A DNA stretch of 64,000 nt from Kurthia huakuii LAM0618. Lineage in GTDB: Bacteria > Bacillota > Bacilli > Bacillales_A > Planococcaceae. Below the pieces are notes generated by a model. The model ran no database searches, was not told the origin of the DNA, and saw only the letters and a program-made list of their open reading frames with translations. The stretch is taken from NCBI RefSeq assembly GCF_000505545.1, contig NZ_AYTB01000007.1, forward strand, positions 310,001 to 374,000, given 5' to 3'. Positions 46,958-56,043 of the stretch are shown here, piece after piece (positions within the stretch are counted from its first letter, which is position 1; each line of letters starts with the position of its first letter). Made by a program: the position numbers and the translations under genes.

Positions 46958-47836
46958 ATGGACATTCAGTGGGCAAGTTACATGCAACCACTCAGTCATC
47001 AGCTTGCTCACACGACAACGTTACAGCAAGCTGCACGTTATTTTTCGCGCCATACGATTCACGTAGTGGTCATTGTCGAGCGCGGCCGCGTTGTAGGAAT
47101 TTTAGAAAGCCAAGATATACTCGCACATATTGATCACGTAACGATGTTAGTCGAAGCGGCCATGCAACCGGTAACGAGCGTGAGAATTGAAGAACTATCG
47201 TGGCAACAGTCCTTTCCGGTCATCGTTGAAAATCACCAACATCAACAACTTGGCGTGTTAACAAAAGAAGTGTTACACATCATAATGAATGATGTTATGC
47301 ATCATTATGCGATTGAGAAAAAAGCCTTTGAGTTGACGCTTGAACATGCTTATGAAGGAATTGTTGTCGTAGACCATCAAGGGATTATCTTAGAATTTAA
47401 CGATGCATACAGTCGTTTTACCGGCGTGCCGCGGCAACTTGCGCTTGGGCGACACGTGACTGAAATTATCGAAAATACACAGATGCATGTCGTTATCCAA
47501 ACCGGTATCGCTGAACGCAATCAACAGCAACTGATTAATGGCCAGGAAATGCGCGTGCATCGGTTGCCACTGCTTCAAGATGGCGCGACGATTGGTGCAA
47601 TTGGCTTTTTAATGTTTGAGGAGATTACGAAAATTTATAATGTGTATGACCAAATGCATCAAAATAATTTGTTGCAGCAGTCGTCACATATGAAAGAAGC
47701 ACTTCATACGCATGAGCGCGACTTGATTATTCAAGTGTTGAAGGAGCACGGTGGCAATAAAGTAAAAACCGCTGCTGCGCTAGGGATTCATCGCACGACA
47801 TTGTATCAAAAATTAAAAAAGCTCAATATTGAATAG
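46958..47836 (+). CDS. CBS-PAS-Fis transcriptional regulator lacking AAA+ domain
   Basis: 292 aa. Residues about 5-120 form a CBS pair ([20 protein letters not shown]), about 128-235 a PAS sensor domain ([24 protein letters not shown], read as GIVVVDHQG and [10 protein letters not shown]), and 250-292 a Fis-type helix-turn-helix ([20 protein letters not shown]). This is the architecture of RocR/AcoR-like sigma-54 activators with the AAA+ motor missing: no GAFTGA or Walker motif is found. It therefore cannot open sigma-54 promoters by itself, and the operon promoter looks sigma-A. It sits between bdh and scoA and probably senses a pathway compound. Confidence 0.8.
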   Translation: MDIQWASYMQPLSHQLAHTTTLQQAARYFSRHTIHVVVIVERGRVVGILESQDILAHIDHVTMLVEAAMQPVTSVRIEELSWQQSFPVIVENHQHQQLGVLTKEVLHIIMNDVMHHYAIEKKAFELTLEHAYEGIVVVDHQGIILEFNDAYSRFTGVPRQLALGRHVTEIIENTQMHVVIQTGIAERNQQQLINGQEMRVHRLPLLQDGATIGAIGFLMFEEITKIYNVYDQMHQNNLLQQSSHMKEALHTHERDLIIQVLKEHGGNKVKTAAALGIHRTTLYQKLKKLNIE

Positions 47837-47846
47837 GGGGATAACG

Positions 47847-48554
47847 ATGGATAAAGTAACGCAGTCATTTGAGGAAATTGTCAAGCAAATTCCAGACGGT
47901 GCGTCAATTGCCGTTGGAGGCTTTGGTTTAAGTGGTATTCCAGAAAAATTGATTTTAGCACTCGTTGCACAGGGGACGAAAGATTTAACGATTTATAGCA
48001 ATAACTGCGGCGTCGATGATTGGGGTTTAGGTTTGTTATTAAAGGAGCGTCAAATTAAAAAAATGGTCGCCTCGTATGTCGGTGAAAACAAAACGTTTGA
48101 ACAGCAGTTTTTAAATGGCGAAATTGATGTCGAATTAACACCGCAAGGAACATTAGCGGAGCGCTTGCGAGCAGGTGGTTCCGGCATTCCAGCATTTTAT
48201 ACGCCTACTGGGGTCGGGACACCGATTGCAGAGGGCAAAGAAGTACGCCAATTCGACGGGGAAGAGTATGTATTAGAACGAGGGATCGTTGCTGATTTCG
48301 CGTTTATTAAGGGCTGGAAGGCAGATCGCTATGGCAATATCGTCTATCGTCATACGGCACAAAACTTCAATCCATTATGTGCGATGGCAGGTAAAGTCAC
48401 AATTGCCGAAGTCGAAGAAATTGTCGAGCTTGGCGCGTTATTACCAGATGAAGTGCATACGCCGGCAGTATTTGTGCAGCATGTATTAGCAGGCCAGCAG
48501 TATGAAAAGCGCATCGAAAAACGGACGGTGCGTTCAAAAGGAGGCGAAGCGTAA
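47847..48554 (+). CDS. scoA: 3-oxoacid CoA-transferase subunit A
   Basis: Alpha subunit of succinyl-CoA:acetoacetate CoA-transferase, about 235 aa. The family N-terminal pattern [13 protein letters not shown] and the SNNCG segment are present. The ATG at 47847 has TAGGGGG at suitable spacing; the ORF opens 18 bases earlier without a site. The stop overlaps the scoB start (GTAATG), so the two subunits are coupled. In B. subtilis the yxjC-scoA-scoB-yxjF operon has equivalent functions. Confidence 0.93.
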   Translation: MDKVTQSFEEIVKQIPDGASIAVGGFGLSGIPEKLILALVAQGTKDLTIYSNNCGVDDWGLGLLLKERQIKKMVASYVGENKTFEQQFLNGEIDVELTPQGTLAERLRAGGSGIPAFYTPTGVGTPIAEGKEVRQFDGEEYVLERGIVADFAFIKGWKADRYGNIVYRHTAQNFNPLCAMAGKVTIAEVEEIVELGALLPDEVHTPAVFVQHVLAGQQYEKRIEKRTVRSKGGEA

Positions 48555-49189
48555 TGACAGCACGTGACGTGATTGTACAGCGCGCAGTAAAAGAAGTTCA
48601 AGATGGCATGAATATTAACTTAGGAATCGGTATGCCAACGCTTGTCGCCGATGCGTTGCCGGCTGGGGTTGATGTGTTATTGCAATCAGAAAATGGTATG
48701 TTAGGCATTGGACCTTACCCGGTAGAAGGGACAGAAGATGCCGATTTAATTAATGCTGGGAAGGAAACGGTTACGGCAGTGAATGGTGCGTCGTATTTTG
48801 ATAGTGCGACGTCGTTTTCGATGATTCGTGGTGGTCATATTGATTTGGCTATTTTAGGTGGCATGGAAGTGTCGCAGCACGGAGACCTCGCCAACTGGAT
48901 GATTCCCGGTAAAATGGTGAAGGGCATGGGCGGTGCGATGGATTTAGTCGTTGGAGCCAAGCGCGTCATCGTTATTATGGACCATGTTAATAAGCACGGG
49001 GAATCTAAAGTGAAGAAGGCTTGTACATTGCCGCTTACCGGGCGCGGGGTAATTAATCGCCTGATTACCGATTTAGCGGTATTTGACTTTACCGAACAAG
49101 GCATGGTGCTCGTTGAATTATTAGACGGTCATACACTAGAAGATGTAACAGCGAAAACCGAAGCGGAATTTATTAACGGTTTAACATAG
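48554..49189 (+). CDS. scoB: 3-oxoacid CoA-transferase subunit B
   Basis: Beta subunit, 211 aa, with the catalytic glutamate in QSENGMLGIGP (about residue 52) and the family motifs GMNINLGIGMPT and GGAMDLV. Together with ScoA it moves CoA from succinyl-CoA to acetoacetate, which thiolase can then split. AAGGAGG lies 12 nt before the start inside scoA. Terminator follows. Confidence 0.94.
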   Translation: MTARDVIVQRAVKEVQDGMNINLGIGMPTLVADALPAGVDVLLQSENGMLGIGPYPVEGTEDADLINAGKETVTAVNGASYFDSATSFSMIRGGHIDLAILGGMEVSQHGDLANWMIPGKMVKGMGGAMDLVVGAKRVIVIMDHVNKHGESKVKKACTLPLTGRGVINRLITDLAVFDFTEQGMVLVELLDGHTLEDVTAKTEAEFINGLT

Positions 49190-49228
49190 AAAAAGAGGAG
49201 TGGCATCTCGGTGCGACTCCTCTTTTTT
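49190..49228 (+). terminator. Bidirectional terminator after scoB
   Basis: Perfect 12-bp stem (49190-49201 with 49216-49227), A-rich on one side and T-rich on the other, between convergent genes. Confidence 0.93.
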
Positions 49229-49835
49229 AGTGTGAATTGCGTAATTTTTTAAAAGGCAAACGCCAACGTCGTACATATGAAATGACGCGTAGAGCGGTTA
49301 TAATAATGAATAATAAATAGAGACCAATATCGCTTGTAACGAGCTGAAGCCCGACAATTAAGCCAATTAAAATCGCCCAAGCCGCGTATACTTCATCGCG
49401 CAAGACAGTCGGTTTACGACTTGCGAGTAGGTCGCGCACAATGCCACCGCCAGCACCTGTTAAGACAGCGGCAACAATCGCCGCGCTAAATGGTAAATTT
49501 AATTGGACAGCAAATAATGCGCCCTGTATCGCAAAGGCAGCCAAGCCAATCGCATCAAAAAAGTTTCCCCAGAGCGGCCAATGACGTAATAGGCGTTGCG
49601 GGAATAAAAACATAATCGTAATGGCGATAATCGCAATTTGGAAAAACATTTCTTGCTCCCACAGTGCGGAGACGGGGACACCAATTAATAAATTACGGAT
49701 GGCGCCGCCTCCGAATGCTGTGACGACGCCAAGAAGATAAACGCCAAAAATATCGTATTCTTCTTCCATCGCGACAATGGCACCTGAAATCGCAAAGGCA
49801 ATCGTGCCAAAAATACTTAAAACTTCCCAAGCCAA
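49227..49835 (-). CDS. UPF0126/TRIC-like cation channel family protein (YvgT-like)
   Basis: About 202 aa with six to seven hydrophobic helices in two related halves, each with a glycine-rich motif (AFGGGAIRNLLIG and LTGAGGGIVRDLL), the hallmark of the UPF0126/TRIC fold. Related proteins form trimeric potassium-permeable channels. The TTG at 49835 (MAWEVLSIFGTIAF) is preferred to GTG at 49844 because AAAGGAG stands 8 nt before the TTG but touches the GTG. Confidence 0.88.
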   Translation of the reverse strand: MAWEVLSIFGTIAFAISGAIVAMEEEYDIFGVYLLGVVTAFGGGAIRNLLIGVPVSALWEQEMFFQIAIIAITIMFLFPQRLLRHWPLWGNFFDAIGLAAFAIQGALFAVQLNLPFSAAIVAAVLTGAGGGIVRDLLASRKPTVLRDEVYAAWAILIGLIVGLQLVTSDIGLYLLFIIITALRVISYVRRWRLPFKKLRNSH

Positions 49836-49963
49836 TAGGACCACTCCTTTCCTTCAATCCAATGAATTGTAACAAAAAATGGTCGCTTTTTCATCAACTT
49901 TGTTTGACTAGTTGACAGTTATTGATAAGATTGAAGAGAACTTTAAATAAGGAGCTGGGACAA

Positions 49964-51211
49964 ATGGCATTCCAATCAACATTAACGGCGGAAACACGCC
50001 AATTAGGTAAGGAAATGGAACAAAAAATAAGCGCACAATTCGAGCATATCGAAGACATCGCTTTTTATAATCAACAAAAGGTACTTGCAGCATTTCGTAA
50101 CAATCAAGTGAGCGAAAATCACTTTAATGGCACGACAGGCTATGGCTATGATGATGAAGGTCGTGATAATTTAGAGCGCGTTTATGCCGAAGTGTTTGGT
50201 GCGGAAGCGGCAATCGTTCGTCAACAAATTATTTCAGGCACACACGCGATTACATTATCGTTATTTGGCGTGTTACGTCCTGGCGATGAACTTATGTATA
50301 TTACCGGCCAACCATATGATACGTTGCAATCAATCGTTGATGGTGGCGATAAAGATACCGGCTCATTAAAAGATTGGGGCATTGGTTATCAACATATCGA
50401 TTTAAATGCTGACAATAAAGTTGATTTTGATGCTGTAAAAGCAGCGATTTCAGACAAGACGGCAGTCGTTGCGATTCAACGTTCAAAAGGCTATGCAACG
50501 CGCCCATCATTTACGATTGCTGAAGTAGCAGATATGATTAAGCAAGTTCGTGCAATCAAAGAAGATGTCATTATTTTTGTCGATAACTGCTACGGCGAGT
50601 TTGTCGATCAACAAGAACCAACAGAGCTAGGTGCCGATTTAATGGCTGGTTCATTAATTAAAAACCCAGGTGGCGGTTTAGCAAAAGTGGGCGGCTATAT
50701 TGCCGGTCGCGCTGATTTAGTCGAAAAATGTGCCTACCGCATGACGACACCGGGCATCGGTGCGGAAGCGGGTCCATCGCTGAATACATTAACGGATATG
50801 TATCAAGGATTTTTCTTAGCGCCACATGTCGTGTCACAAGCGTTAAAAGGCGCGGTGTTTTCAGCGGCGATTTTAGAACAAATTGGCATGACACCAGAGC
50901 CACGTTTTGATGCTACGCGTACCGATTTAATTCAATCGGTATCGTTTAAAACACCAGAGCAAATGATTCAATTTTGCCAAGCCGTTCAACAAAATTCACC
51001 GGTCAATGCGCAGTTTGCACCGGAACCATCACTCCTACCGGGCTATACCGATGAAGTAATTATGGCAGCAGGGACATTTGTGCAAGGGGCGAGTATCGAA
51101 TTTTCTGCTGATGGCCCAATCCGTCCGCCGTATACGGTGTATATGCAAGGTGGTTTAACGTATGAACACGTCAAAACAGCCATTTTAAGTGCAGTTCAAC
51201 AAATGCACTAA
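49964..51211 (+). CDS. ynbB: PLP-dependent protein, aluminium-resistance/YnbB family
   Basis: About 415 aa, fold-type I PLP enzyme related to methionine gamma-lyase and cystathionine lyases. The PLP lysine is in SLIKNPGGGLAK. QIISGTHAI and DNCYGEF are typical of YnbB. Enzymatic activity has not been settled for the family to my knowledge. It precedes glnRA as in B. subtilis; the usual neighbours hflX and spoVK are absent. The ATG at 49964 has AAGGAG at 9 nt. Confidence 0.88.
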   Translation: MAFQSTLTAETRQLGKEMEQKISAQFEHIEDIAFYNQQKVLAAFRNNQVSENHFNGTTGYGYDDEGRDNLERVYAEVFGAEAAIVRQQIISGTHAITLSLFGVLRPGDELMYITGQPYDTLQSIVDGGDKDTGSLKDWGIGYQHIDLNADNKVDFDAVKAAISDKTAVVAIQRSKGYATRPSFTIAEVADMIKQVRAIKEDVIIFVDNCYGEFVDQQEPTELGADLMAGSLIKNPGGGLAKVGGYIAGRADLVEKCAYRMTTPGIGAEAGPSLNTLTDMYQGFFLAPHVVSQALKGAVFSAAILEQIGMTPEPRFDATRTDLIQSVSFKTPEQMIQFCQAVQQNSPVNAQFAPEPSLLPGYTDEVIMAAGTFVQGASIEFSADGPIRPPYTVYMQGGLTYEHVKTAILSAVQQMH

Positions 51212-51213
51212 TC

Positions 51214-51258
51214 AAAACGAGCGATTCTTACTTATGATAAGATTCGCTCGTTTTTTTT
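51214..51258 (+). terminator. Terminator after ynbB
   Basis: AAAACGAGCGA/TCGCTCGTTTT (51214-51224 with 51244-51254) with an inner TCTTA/TAAGA helix and T run. Confidence 0.93.
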
Positions 51259-51297
51259 CTTATATTCTGATTCGATGGAATTGTTCGAAAAATGATA

Positions 51298-51314
51298 TGT
51301 TAATTTTCCTCACA
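51298..51314 (+). promoter_or_regulatory. GlnR/TnrA box 1
   Basis: TGTTAATTTTCCTCACA is a perfect match to TGTNA-N7-TNACA. It lies upstream of the glnRA -35 element. Confidence 0.9.
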
Positions 51315-51319
51315 TGGAA

Positions 51320-51348
51320 TTGACACGAAAACTAACATGCTTTAGTAT
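51320..51348 (+). promoter_or_regulatory. glnRA promoter with GlnR box 2
   Basis: TTGACA (51320-51325), 17-bp spacer and TAGTAT (51343-51348). A second GlnR-type site, TGACACGAAAACTAACA (51321-51337), one mismatch from consensus, overlaps the -35 element; the two box centres are 23 bp apart. GlnR binding would block RNA polymerase. Confidence 0.9.
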
Positions 51349-51376
51349 AAAACGTGTGAAAGGCGAGGTGAGCGAT

Positions 51377-51763
51377 ATGAGTCGCGAGATAAGACGCTCG
51401 ATGCCGTTACTATCAATTAGTATAGTAATGCAATTAACGGATTTAACAGCACGTCAAATTCGTTATTATGAAGAGCATGAGTTAATCGAGCCTGCCAGAA
51501 CAGAGGGCAACCGCCGCATGTTTTCACTCAATGATGTAGATGCACTACTAGAGATTAAAGATTTATTAGAACAGGGCATCAATATGGCAGGGATTAAAAA
51601 AGTTTTTGCATTAAAGAACGAACCTGTAGTATCCAATCAACGAAAAAAAGAAATTACGGATGCCGATTTACGACGCATTCTTCGTGAAGAAATGCAGCAA
51701 GCGCAAAGCATGCATCGCACTTCACTACGACAAGGTGATCTATCTCGCTTTTTTAGACGTTAA
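51377..51763 (+). CDS. glnR: Glutamine synthetase repressor GlnR
   Basis: MerR-family repressor of glnRA and other nitrogen genes, 128 aa. Helix-turn-helix with LTDLTARQIRYYEEHELIEPA (read as TARQIRYYEEHELI) and the conserved C-terminal RQGDLSRFF tail that responds to feedback-inhibited glutamine synthetase. ATG at 51377 with AGGCGAGGTG upstream. Autoregulated through the tandem boxes at 51298-51337. glnA follows 51 bp later in the same transcript. Confidence 0.95.
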   Translation: MSREIRRSMPLLSISIVMQLTDLTARQIRYYEEHELIEPARTEGNRRMFSLNDVDALLEIKDLLEQGINMAGIKKVFALKNEPVVSNQRKKEITDADLRRILREEMQQAQSMHRTSLRQGDLSRFFRR

Positions 51764-51814
51764 AAAAACGAGTTGTAATAATACTTACTATAAACTATTA
51801 GGAGCTGATTTTTC

Positions 51815-53149
51815 ATGGGTAAATTCACAAAAGATGATATTCGCAAATTAGTTGAAGAAAAAGAAGTAAAATTTATTCGTCTTCAATTCACAGACATTTT
51901 AGGTACAATCAAAAACGTTGAGATTCCAGTGTCTCAATTAGAAAAAGCATTAGATAACAAAATGATGTTTGATGGTTCGTCAATCGAAGGATTCGTTCGT
52001 ATTGAAGAATCAGACATGTACTTATTCCCAGACCTTGATACATTTATCGTATTCCCTTGGACAACGGGTAAAGGTACTGTATGTCGTTTCATCTGTGACG
52101 TATACAAAGCAGACGGTACACCATTTGAAGGAGACCCACGTAACAACTTACGCCGCATCTTAGCACGTATGGAAAAAATGGGCTTCACAGACTTTAACTT
52201 AGGACCTGAACCAGAGTTCTTCTTATTCAAACTAGATGAAAAAGGCGAACCAACATTAGAGTTAAATGACCACGGTGGTTACTTTGACTTAGCACCAACT
52301 GACCTTGGTGAAAACTGCCGTCGCGATATCGTTCTTGAATTAGAAGAAATGGGCTTTGAAATTGAAGCATCTCACCATGAAGTAGCTCCTGGTCAACACG
52401 AAATCGACTTTAAATATGCGAATGCAATTACAGCTTGTGATAACATTCAAACATTCAAATTAGTCGTGAAAACAATCGCTCGTAAACACGGTTTACACGC
52501 AACATTCATGGCAAAACCTTTATTCGGCGTAAGCGGTTCTGGTATGCACATGAACGTATCATTATTCCAAGGTAAAGAAAATGCATTCTTCGACGAAAAT
52601 GCTGACATGCAATTATCGGAAACAGCAATGCAATTTATGGCAGGTGTCTTAAAACACGTGAAAGGGTTCACAGCGATTACCAATCCAACAGTAAACTCTT
52701 ACAAACGTTTAGTACCTGGCTACGAAGCACCTTGCTACGTTGCATGGTCTGGTCAAAACCGTTCACCATTAATCCGCGTACCAGCTTCACGTGGTTTATC
52801 AACTCGTATCGAAGTACGTTCAGTTGATCCAACAGCAAACCCATACTTAGCGATGGCTGCTATTCTTGAAGCCGGCTTAAACGGTGTTGAAGAAAAATTA
52901 ACACCACCACCAGCTGTAGATCGTAACATCTACACAATGACAGCTGAAGAACGCGTAGAAGAAGGTATCGGTAACTTACCAGCAAACTTGAACGATGCAT
53001 TAAAAGAATTAGCTGCTGATACAGTTATTCAAAAAGCATTAGGTAGCCATATCTATGCAAACTTCAAAGAAGCAAAAGAAATTGAGTTCGAAATGTTCCG
53101 TACGCACGTACACCCATGGGAACGCGAACAATATTTAAAAATGTACTAA
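51815..53149 (+). CDS. glnA: Glutamine synthetase type I-alpha
   Basis: Makes glutamine from glutamate, ammonia and ATP, 444 aa. The Bacillus-type signature [17 protein letters not shown] includes Arg62, the residue known to mediate glutamine feedback and signalling to GlnR/TnrA. The ATP site is [12 protein letters not shown] and the active-site loop is [17 protein letters not shown]. No adenylylation segment is expected in this subclass. AGGAGC precedes the ATG. The transcript ends in the second copy of the dispersed repeat. Confidence 0.97.
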   Translation: MGKFTKDDIRKLVEEKEVKFIRLQFTDILGTIKNVEIPVSQLEKALDNKMMFDGSSIEGFVRIEESDMYLFPDLDTFIVFPWTTGKGTVCRFICDVYKADGTPFEGDPRNNLRRILARMEKMGFTDFNLGPEPEFFLFKLDEKGEPTLELNDHGGYFDLAPTDLGENCRRDIVLELEEMGFEIEASHHEVAPGQHEIDFKYANAITACDNIQTFKLVVKTIARKHGLHATFMAKPLFGVSGSGMHMNVSLFQGKENAFFDENADMQLSETAMQFMAGVLKHVKGFTAITNPTVNSYKRLVPGYEAPCYVAWSGQNRSPLIRVPASRGLSTRIEVRSVDPTANPYLAMAAILEAGLNGVEEKLTPPPAVDRNIYTMTAEERVEEGIGNLPANLNDALKELAADTVIQKALGSHIYANFKEAKEIEFEMFRTHVHPWEREQYLKMY

Positions 53150-53163
53150 GCCGATAAATAGTT

Positions 53164-53293
53164 GAGGCTTTGACAAAACAGTTCTTTTTCCTTTTTTAGC
53201 GTTCGCAACACAAAACCGGAACCGCGCCACAGCGCGATTCCGGTTTTTTTATGCTCATCTGAGATGGTATTGTTACACGTATGTCCCAGCCTC
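53164..53293. repeat. 130-bp dispersed inverted repeat element, copy 2
   Basis: Reverse-complement copy of 33534-33664. Ends are GAGGCTTTGACA (53164-53175) and TGTCCCAGCCTC (53282-53293), with the internal AACCGG...CCGGTT hairpin and T7 after it. It acts as the glnA terminator. The left end has changed from CTGGGACA to CTTTGACA, so the outer stem is weaker in this copy. Confidence 0.85.
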
Positions 53294-53372
53294 TTTTTTT
53301 GTATTCCTTTATGCGTATGCGCTGTTACGCAGTTGTATAATAGGGAATCTTTTAAACAACGAGGGTGCGTTT

Positions 53373-53483
53373 ATGAAAATGATTTTATTGTTGTTTACGA
53401 GGAGGAATCTAGCACGCGATGACATTGAAAAAATCACCGTATCAACTAGTAGACACGACTGCTGTGACGATGCACGTTCATGA
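53373..53483 (+). other. Short leader-peptide frame overlapping the Ig-like gene
   Basis: ATG at 53373 has a good ribosome-binding site (GAGGG at 7 nt) and encodes a 36-aa peptide starting MKMILLLFT, then stops inside the next gene in another frame. It may be a broken signal peptide or a coupling leader. Confidence 0.35.
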
Positions 53484-53772
53484 GGACACTGTGACATCTA
53501 AGACGCTGCAAGTAACGATTACGAATCATACGGCAGATGAGTTTGTATATGGTGTTGGTTATGAGTTAGAAGTTTATGAGCAGGGCGCTTGGTATACGAT
53601 TGATGAAGGGCCAATCGCCGTTATTTTACTAGCGCTTATGTTACCGCCTTATGCGACAACTACTGAGGACATCGACTGGTTACATGCGTATGGCTCATTA
53701 GCACCGGGAACGTATCGCCTTGTGAAGTTGATTGGGCCGCATCGTGTAGCGGCTGTGTTTATTATTGTGTAA
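53419..53772 (+). CDS. Immunoglobulin-like domain protein, signal peptide apparently lost
   Basis: 117 aa, all-beta pattern similar to the bacterial Ig-like domain family of Firmicutes (TITNHTADEFVYGVGYELEVYEQGAWY, seen as TADEFVYGVGYELEV). Related proteins are usually secreted or lipid-anchored. This one starts directly with the domain; a hydrophobic leader stands just upstream in a different frame. AGGAGG is 12 nt before the ATG, a little far. Function unknown. Confidence 0.65.
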   Translation: MTLKKSPYQLVDTTAVTMHVHEDTVTSKTLQVTITNHTADEFVYGVGYELEVYEQGAWYTIDEGPIAVILLALMLPPYATTTEDIDWLHAYGSLAPGTYRLVKLIGPHRVAAVFIIV

Positions 53773-53774
53773 AC

Positions 53775-53818
53775 AAGAAAAGCCGGCAGTGCGCATTCAC
53801 GCACTGCCGGCTTTTCTT
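53775..53818 (+). terminator. Bidirectional terminator between Ig-like gene and MFS gene
   Basis: Perfect 19-bp stem (53775-53793 with 53800-53818), 6-nt loop; convergent genes on both sides. Confidence 0.95.
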
Positions 53819-54987
53819 TAAGCGAGGGTTCGCTGTTTAAGGCGTAATTTAACGAATAATAATAACAGGAATGCGCTGCCAATACAGCCGAGTAGTAGCC
53901 AGGCGGTGCCGTTCCAATCATAGGCGTCGTAAAATTGACCACCGAGTGTACCGATAACGCTTGAGCCAACGTAATAAAATAATAAGTAAAGTGATGAAGC
54001 ATACGCTTTCACGTCAGGGGCTGCAGAGTTTGAGACCCAGCCACTTACAAGATTATGCCATGCGAAGAAACCGCACGATAACAGAAATAATCCGAACAGC
54101 ATACTAATGAGCGATGGCAGCATCGTGAGCACAACACCAGCTGCCGTAATAAGCAAGCTGACACGTAACATATGGCTACGCGAGAAGCGACCTCCTAAGC
54201 GGCCGACTGCCATCGAACCGATTGAGCCCATTAATTGAAAAATAAATACGAAGCCAACGACTGTTTGGCTAAGATCATATTGTGCCATTAACGGGAAGCC
54301 AACGAAATTAAAGACGGCGACATAAACGCCAAGCGCTAAAAATCCTAGTCCATAAAAATACAGCAATTTAGCATCTTTACATGCTTCAAGCAATCCATGC
54401 CCTAAATTTTTTAACGAAAAGCGCGTCGCATGGAAATGTTGAGACGGTGTAATGAGTAGCATAAAGACGACCGATAGCAGTAGCGTCATCGCGCCGAGCG
54501 TCCAAATCGCGACATGCCAGTTCGTTAAATCAAGCATCGTACTAGAAACAACGCGTCCAAAAAAGCCACCAACGCCACTACCGGTAATATAAATGCCAAG
54601 CACTTTTGGGAAATCTTTTGAAGGCAGCTCTTCGGCTAAGTATGTGACAGCAATTGCCGGGAAGCCACTTAATGCAATGCCCTGTAGTGCGCGCAATGCT
54701 AATAATGTTTCAAAGTTAGGCGCAAAGCCGACGAGTATATAAATGAATGATGAGCTAATTAACGACACGACCATCATATTTTTACGGCCAATTGAATTGG
54801 AAATGGCGGCCATAATAAGCATGCTAAACGCGAGTGTAAACGTAGAAATCGATAACGCTAAACTTGCTTCAGATGATGTTAACTGAAAATCTTCAGTGAA
54901 ATGTTGAATAAATGTTTGCGGTCCATATAAGTTTGCGAATGTGACAAGGCTCCCGATGAGCATGCCCCACATAATTTTTGTTGTCAT
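53818..54987 (-). CDS. MFS efflux transporter
   Basis: About 389 aa with twelve hydrophobic segments of a drug:proton antiporter-type major facilitator. The loop between helices 2 and 3 has SNSIGRKNMM, and helix 5 carries GSGVGGFFGR, an antiporter motif C-like glycine pattern. The reverse-strand ATG at 54987 with AAGGAG 9 nt upstream is chosen over the ATG at 55014. It is divergent from a LysR gene with a palindrome between them. The substrate is unknown. Confidence 0.88.
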   Translation of the reverse strand: MTTKIMWGMLIGSLVTFANLYGPQTFIQHFTEDFQLTSSEASLALSISTFTLAFSMLIMAAISNSIGRKNMMVVSLISSSFIYILVGFAPNFETLLALRALQGIALSGFPAIAVTYLAEELPSKDFPKVLGIYITGSGVGGFFGRVVSSTMLDLTNWHVAIWTLGAMTLLLSVVFMLLITPSQHFHATRFSLKNLGHGLLEACKDAKLLYFYGLGFLALGVYVAVFNFVGFPLMAQYDLSQTVVGFVFIFQLMGSIGSMAVGRLGGRFSRSHMLRVSLLITAAGVVLTMLPSLISMLFGLFLLSCGFFAWHNLVSGWVSNSAAPDVKAYASSLYLLFYYVGSSVIGTLGGQFYDAYDWNGTAWLLLGCIGSAFLLLLFVKLRLKQRTLA

Positions 54988-55042
54988 GCGTTCCAACTCC
55001 TTGCCTTTAATCATACGCTGGCACTTTCATAACGTCTAATAC

Positions 55043-55068
55043 TTAGTTATTATTGAATTGATAACTAA
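55043..55068 (+). promoter_or_regulatory. Palindrome between MFS and LysR genes
   Basis: TTAGTTAT and ATAACTAA, perfect 8-bp arms separated by 10 bp (55043-55050, 55061-55068), of the T-N11-A type bound by LysR proteins. A likely shared operator. Confidence 0.65.
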
Positions 55069-55098
55069 AGGTTAACAAAGGAGCTGAGAAATATCGAG

Positions 55099-55983
55099 AT
55101 GCATCAATTGCGTTATTTTCAAACGATTGCCGAGTTAAAGCATTATGGACAGGCGGCGGAACGGTTACATGTGTCACAGCCTGCATTGACGAAAGCTATT
55201 CATAAATTAGAACAAGAACTAGACGTTGCGTTATTTATTCGCAGTGGACGCTCGATTGACATTAGCGTGTATGGACAAGCTTTTTTACCGTATGTCGAAC
55301 GTGCGTTAAAGGAATTGGAGCAGGCGAAAAATCAACTACAAGGCATGAAAAATCCGTTGCATGGTACGGTGCGATTAGCGTTTTTACAATCGATTGGCAC
55401 GACGCTTTTGCCAAGTATTTTGCGTAGTTTCCGCGAAGCTTATCCAGACGTCACATTTGATTTAGTGCAATGTAGCTCAAAAGAGGCGCTTGATTTGCTG
55501 GAGCGCGGCGATGTTGATTTATGCTTAATTACAAATTTTAGCCATACGTTTGATGCGAAAAATTGGTTGCCGTTAAAACGCGAGCAATTGTACGGCTATT
55601 GTGCACCTGCGCATGAGTTAGCGCAGTATGACCGCGTGCCACTAGCGGAGCTTGCGGCATATGATTTTGTTGGCTTTAAAGATGAGCAACTCATGCAACA
55701 GCAGTTTCAAAAATGGTGTCGTGCGGCAGGATTTAGTCCGAATATGGTATTCCAAGGAACCGATGTGCCAACGGTTGCCGGGCTTATTTCATCGGATTTA
55801 GGCATTAGCATTTTGCCGTATTATTCAGGGCTTGAAGCATTGCCGGTCCATCGTTTTACGATTTCTGACATTGATTGCGCGCGCGATATTGGCTTAGCAT
55901 GGAAGCGTGGTAATATTTTAACAGCATCGTCACAACTTTTTGTCGATTTTACGAGTGCACAGCTTAAAAATAACATGGCGTGA
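55099..55983 (+). CDS. LysR family transcriptional regulator
   Basis: 294 aa: N-terminal winged helix-turn-helix (MHQLRYFQTIAELKHYGQAA... with LHVSQPALTKAIHKLEQEL, read in pieces) and a substrate-binding-like effector domain. It resembles the CynR/GltC-type group in length and layout. It is divergent from an MFS transporter, which is the likely target. AAGGAG is 13 nt before the ATG. The next gene follows 60 bp later with its own ribosome-binding site. Confidence 0.9.
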   Translation: MHQLRYFQTIAELKHYGQAAERLHVSQPALTKAIHKLEQELDVALFIRSGRSIDISVYGQAFLPYVERALKELEQAKNQLQGMKNPLHGTVRLAFLQSIGTTLLPSILRSFREAYPDVTFDLVQCSSKEALDLLERGDVDLCLITNFSHTFDAKNWLPLKREQLYGYCAPAHELAQYDRVPLAELAAYDFVGFKDEQLMQQQFQKWCRAAGFSPNMVFQGTDVPTVAGLISSDLGISILPYYSGLEALPVHRFTISDIDCARDIGLAWKRGNILTASSQLFVDFTSAQLKNNMA

Positions 55984-56043
55984 AGGCTCTGATGGCGTGT
56001 CGAAAACACAACCGTTATATAATAACGGCGAGGAGGCGTTTGC

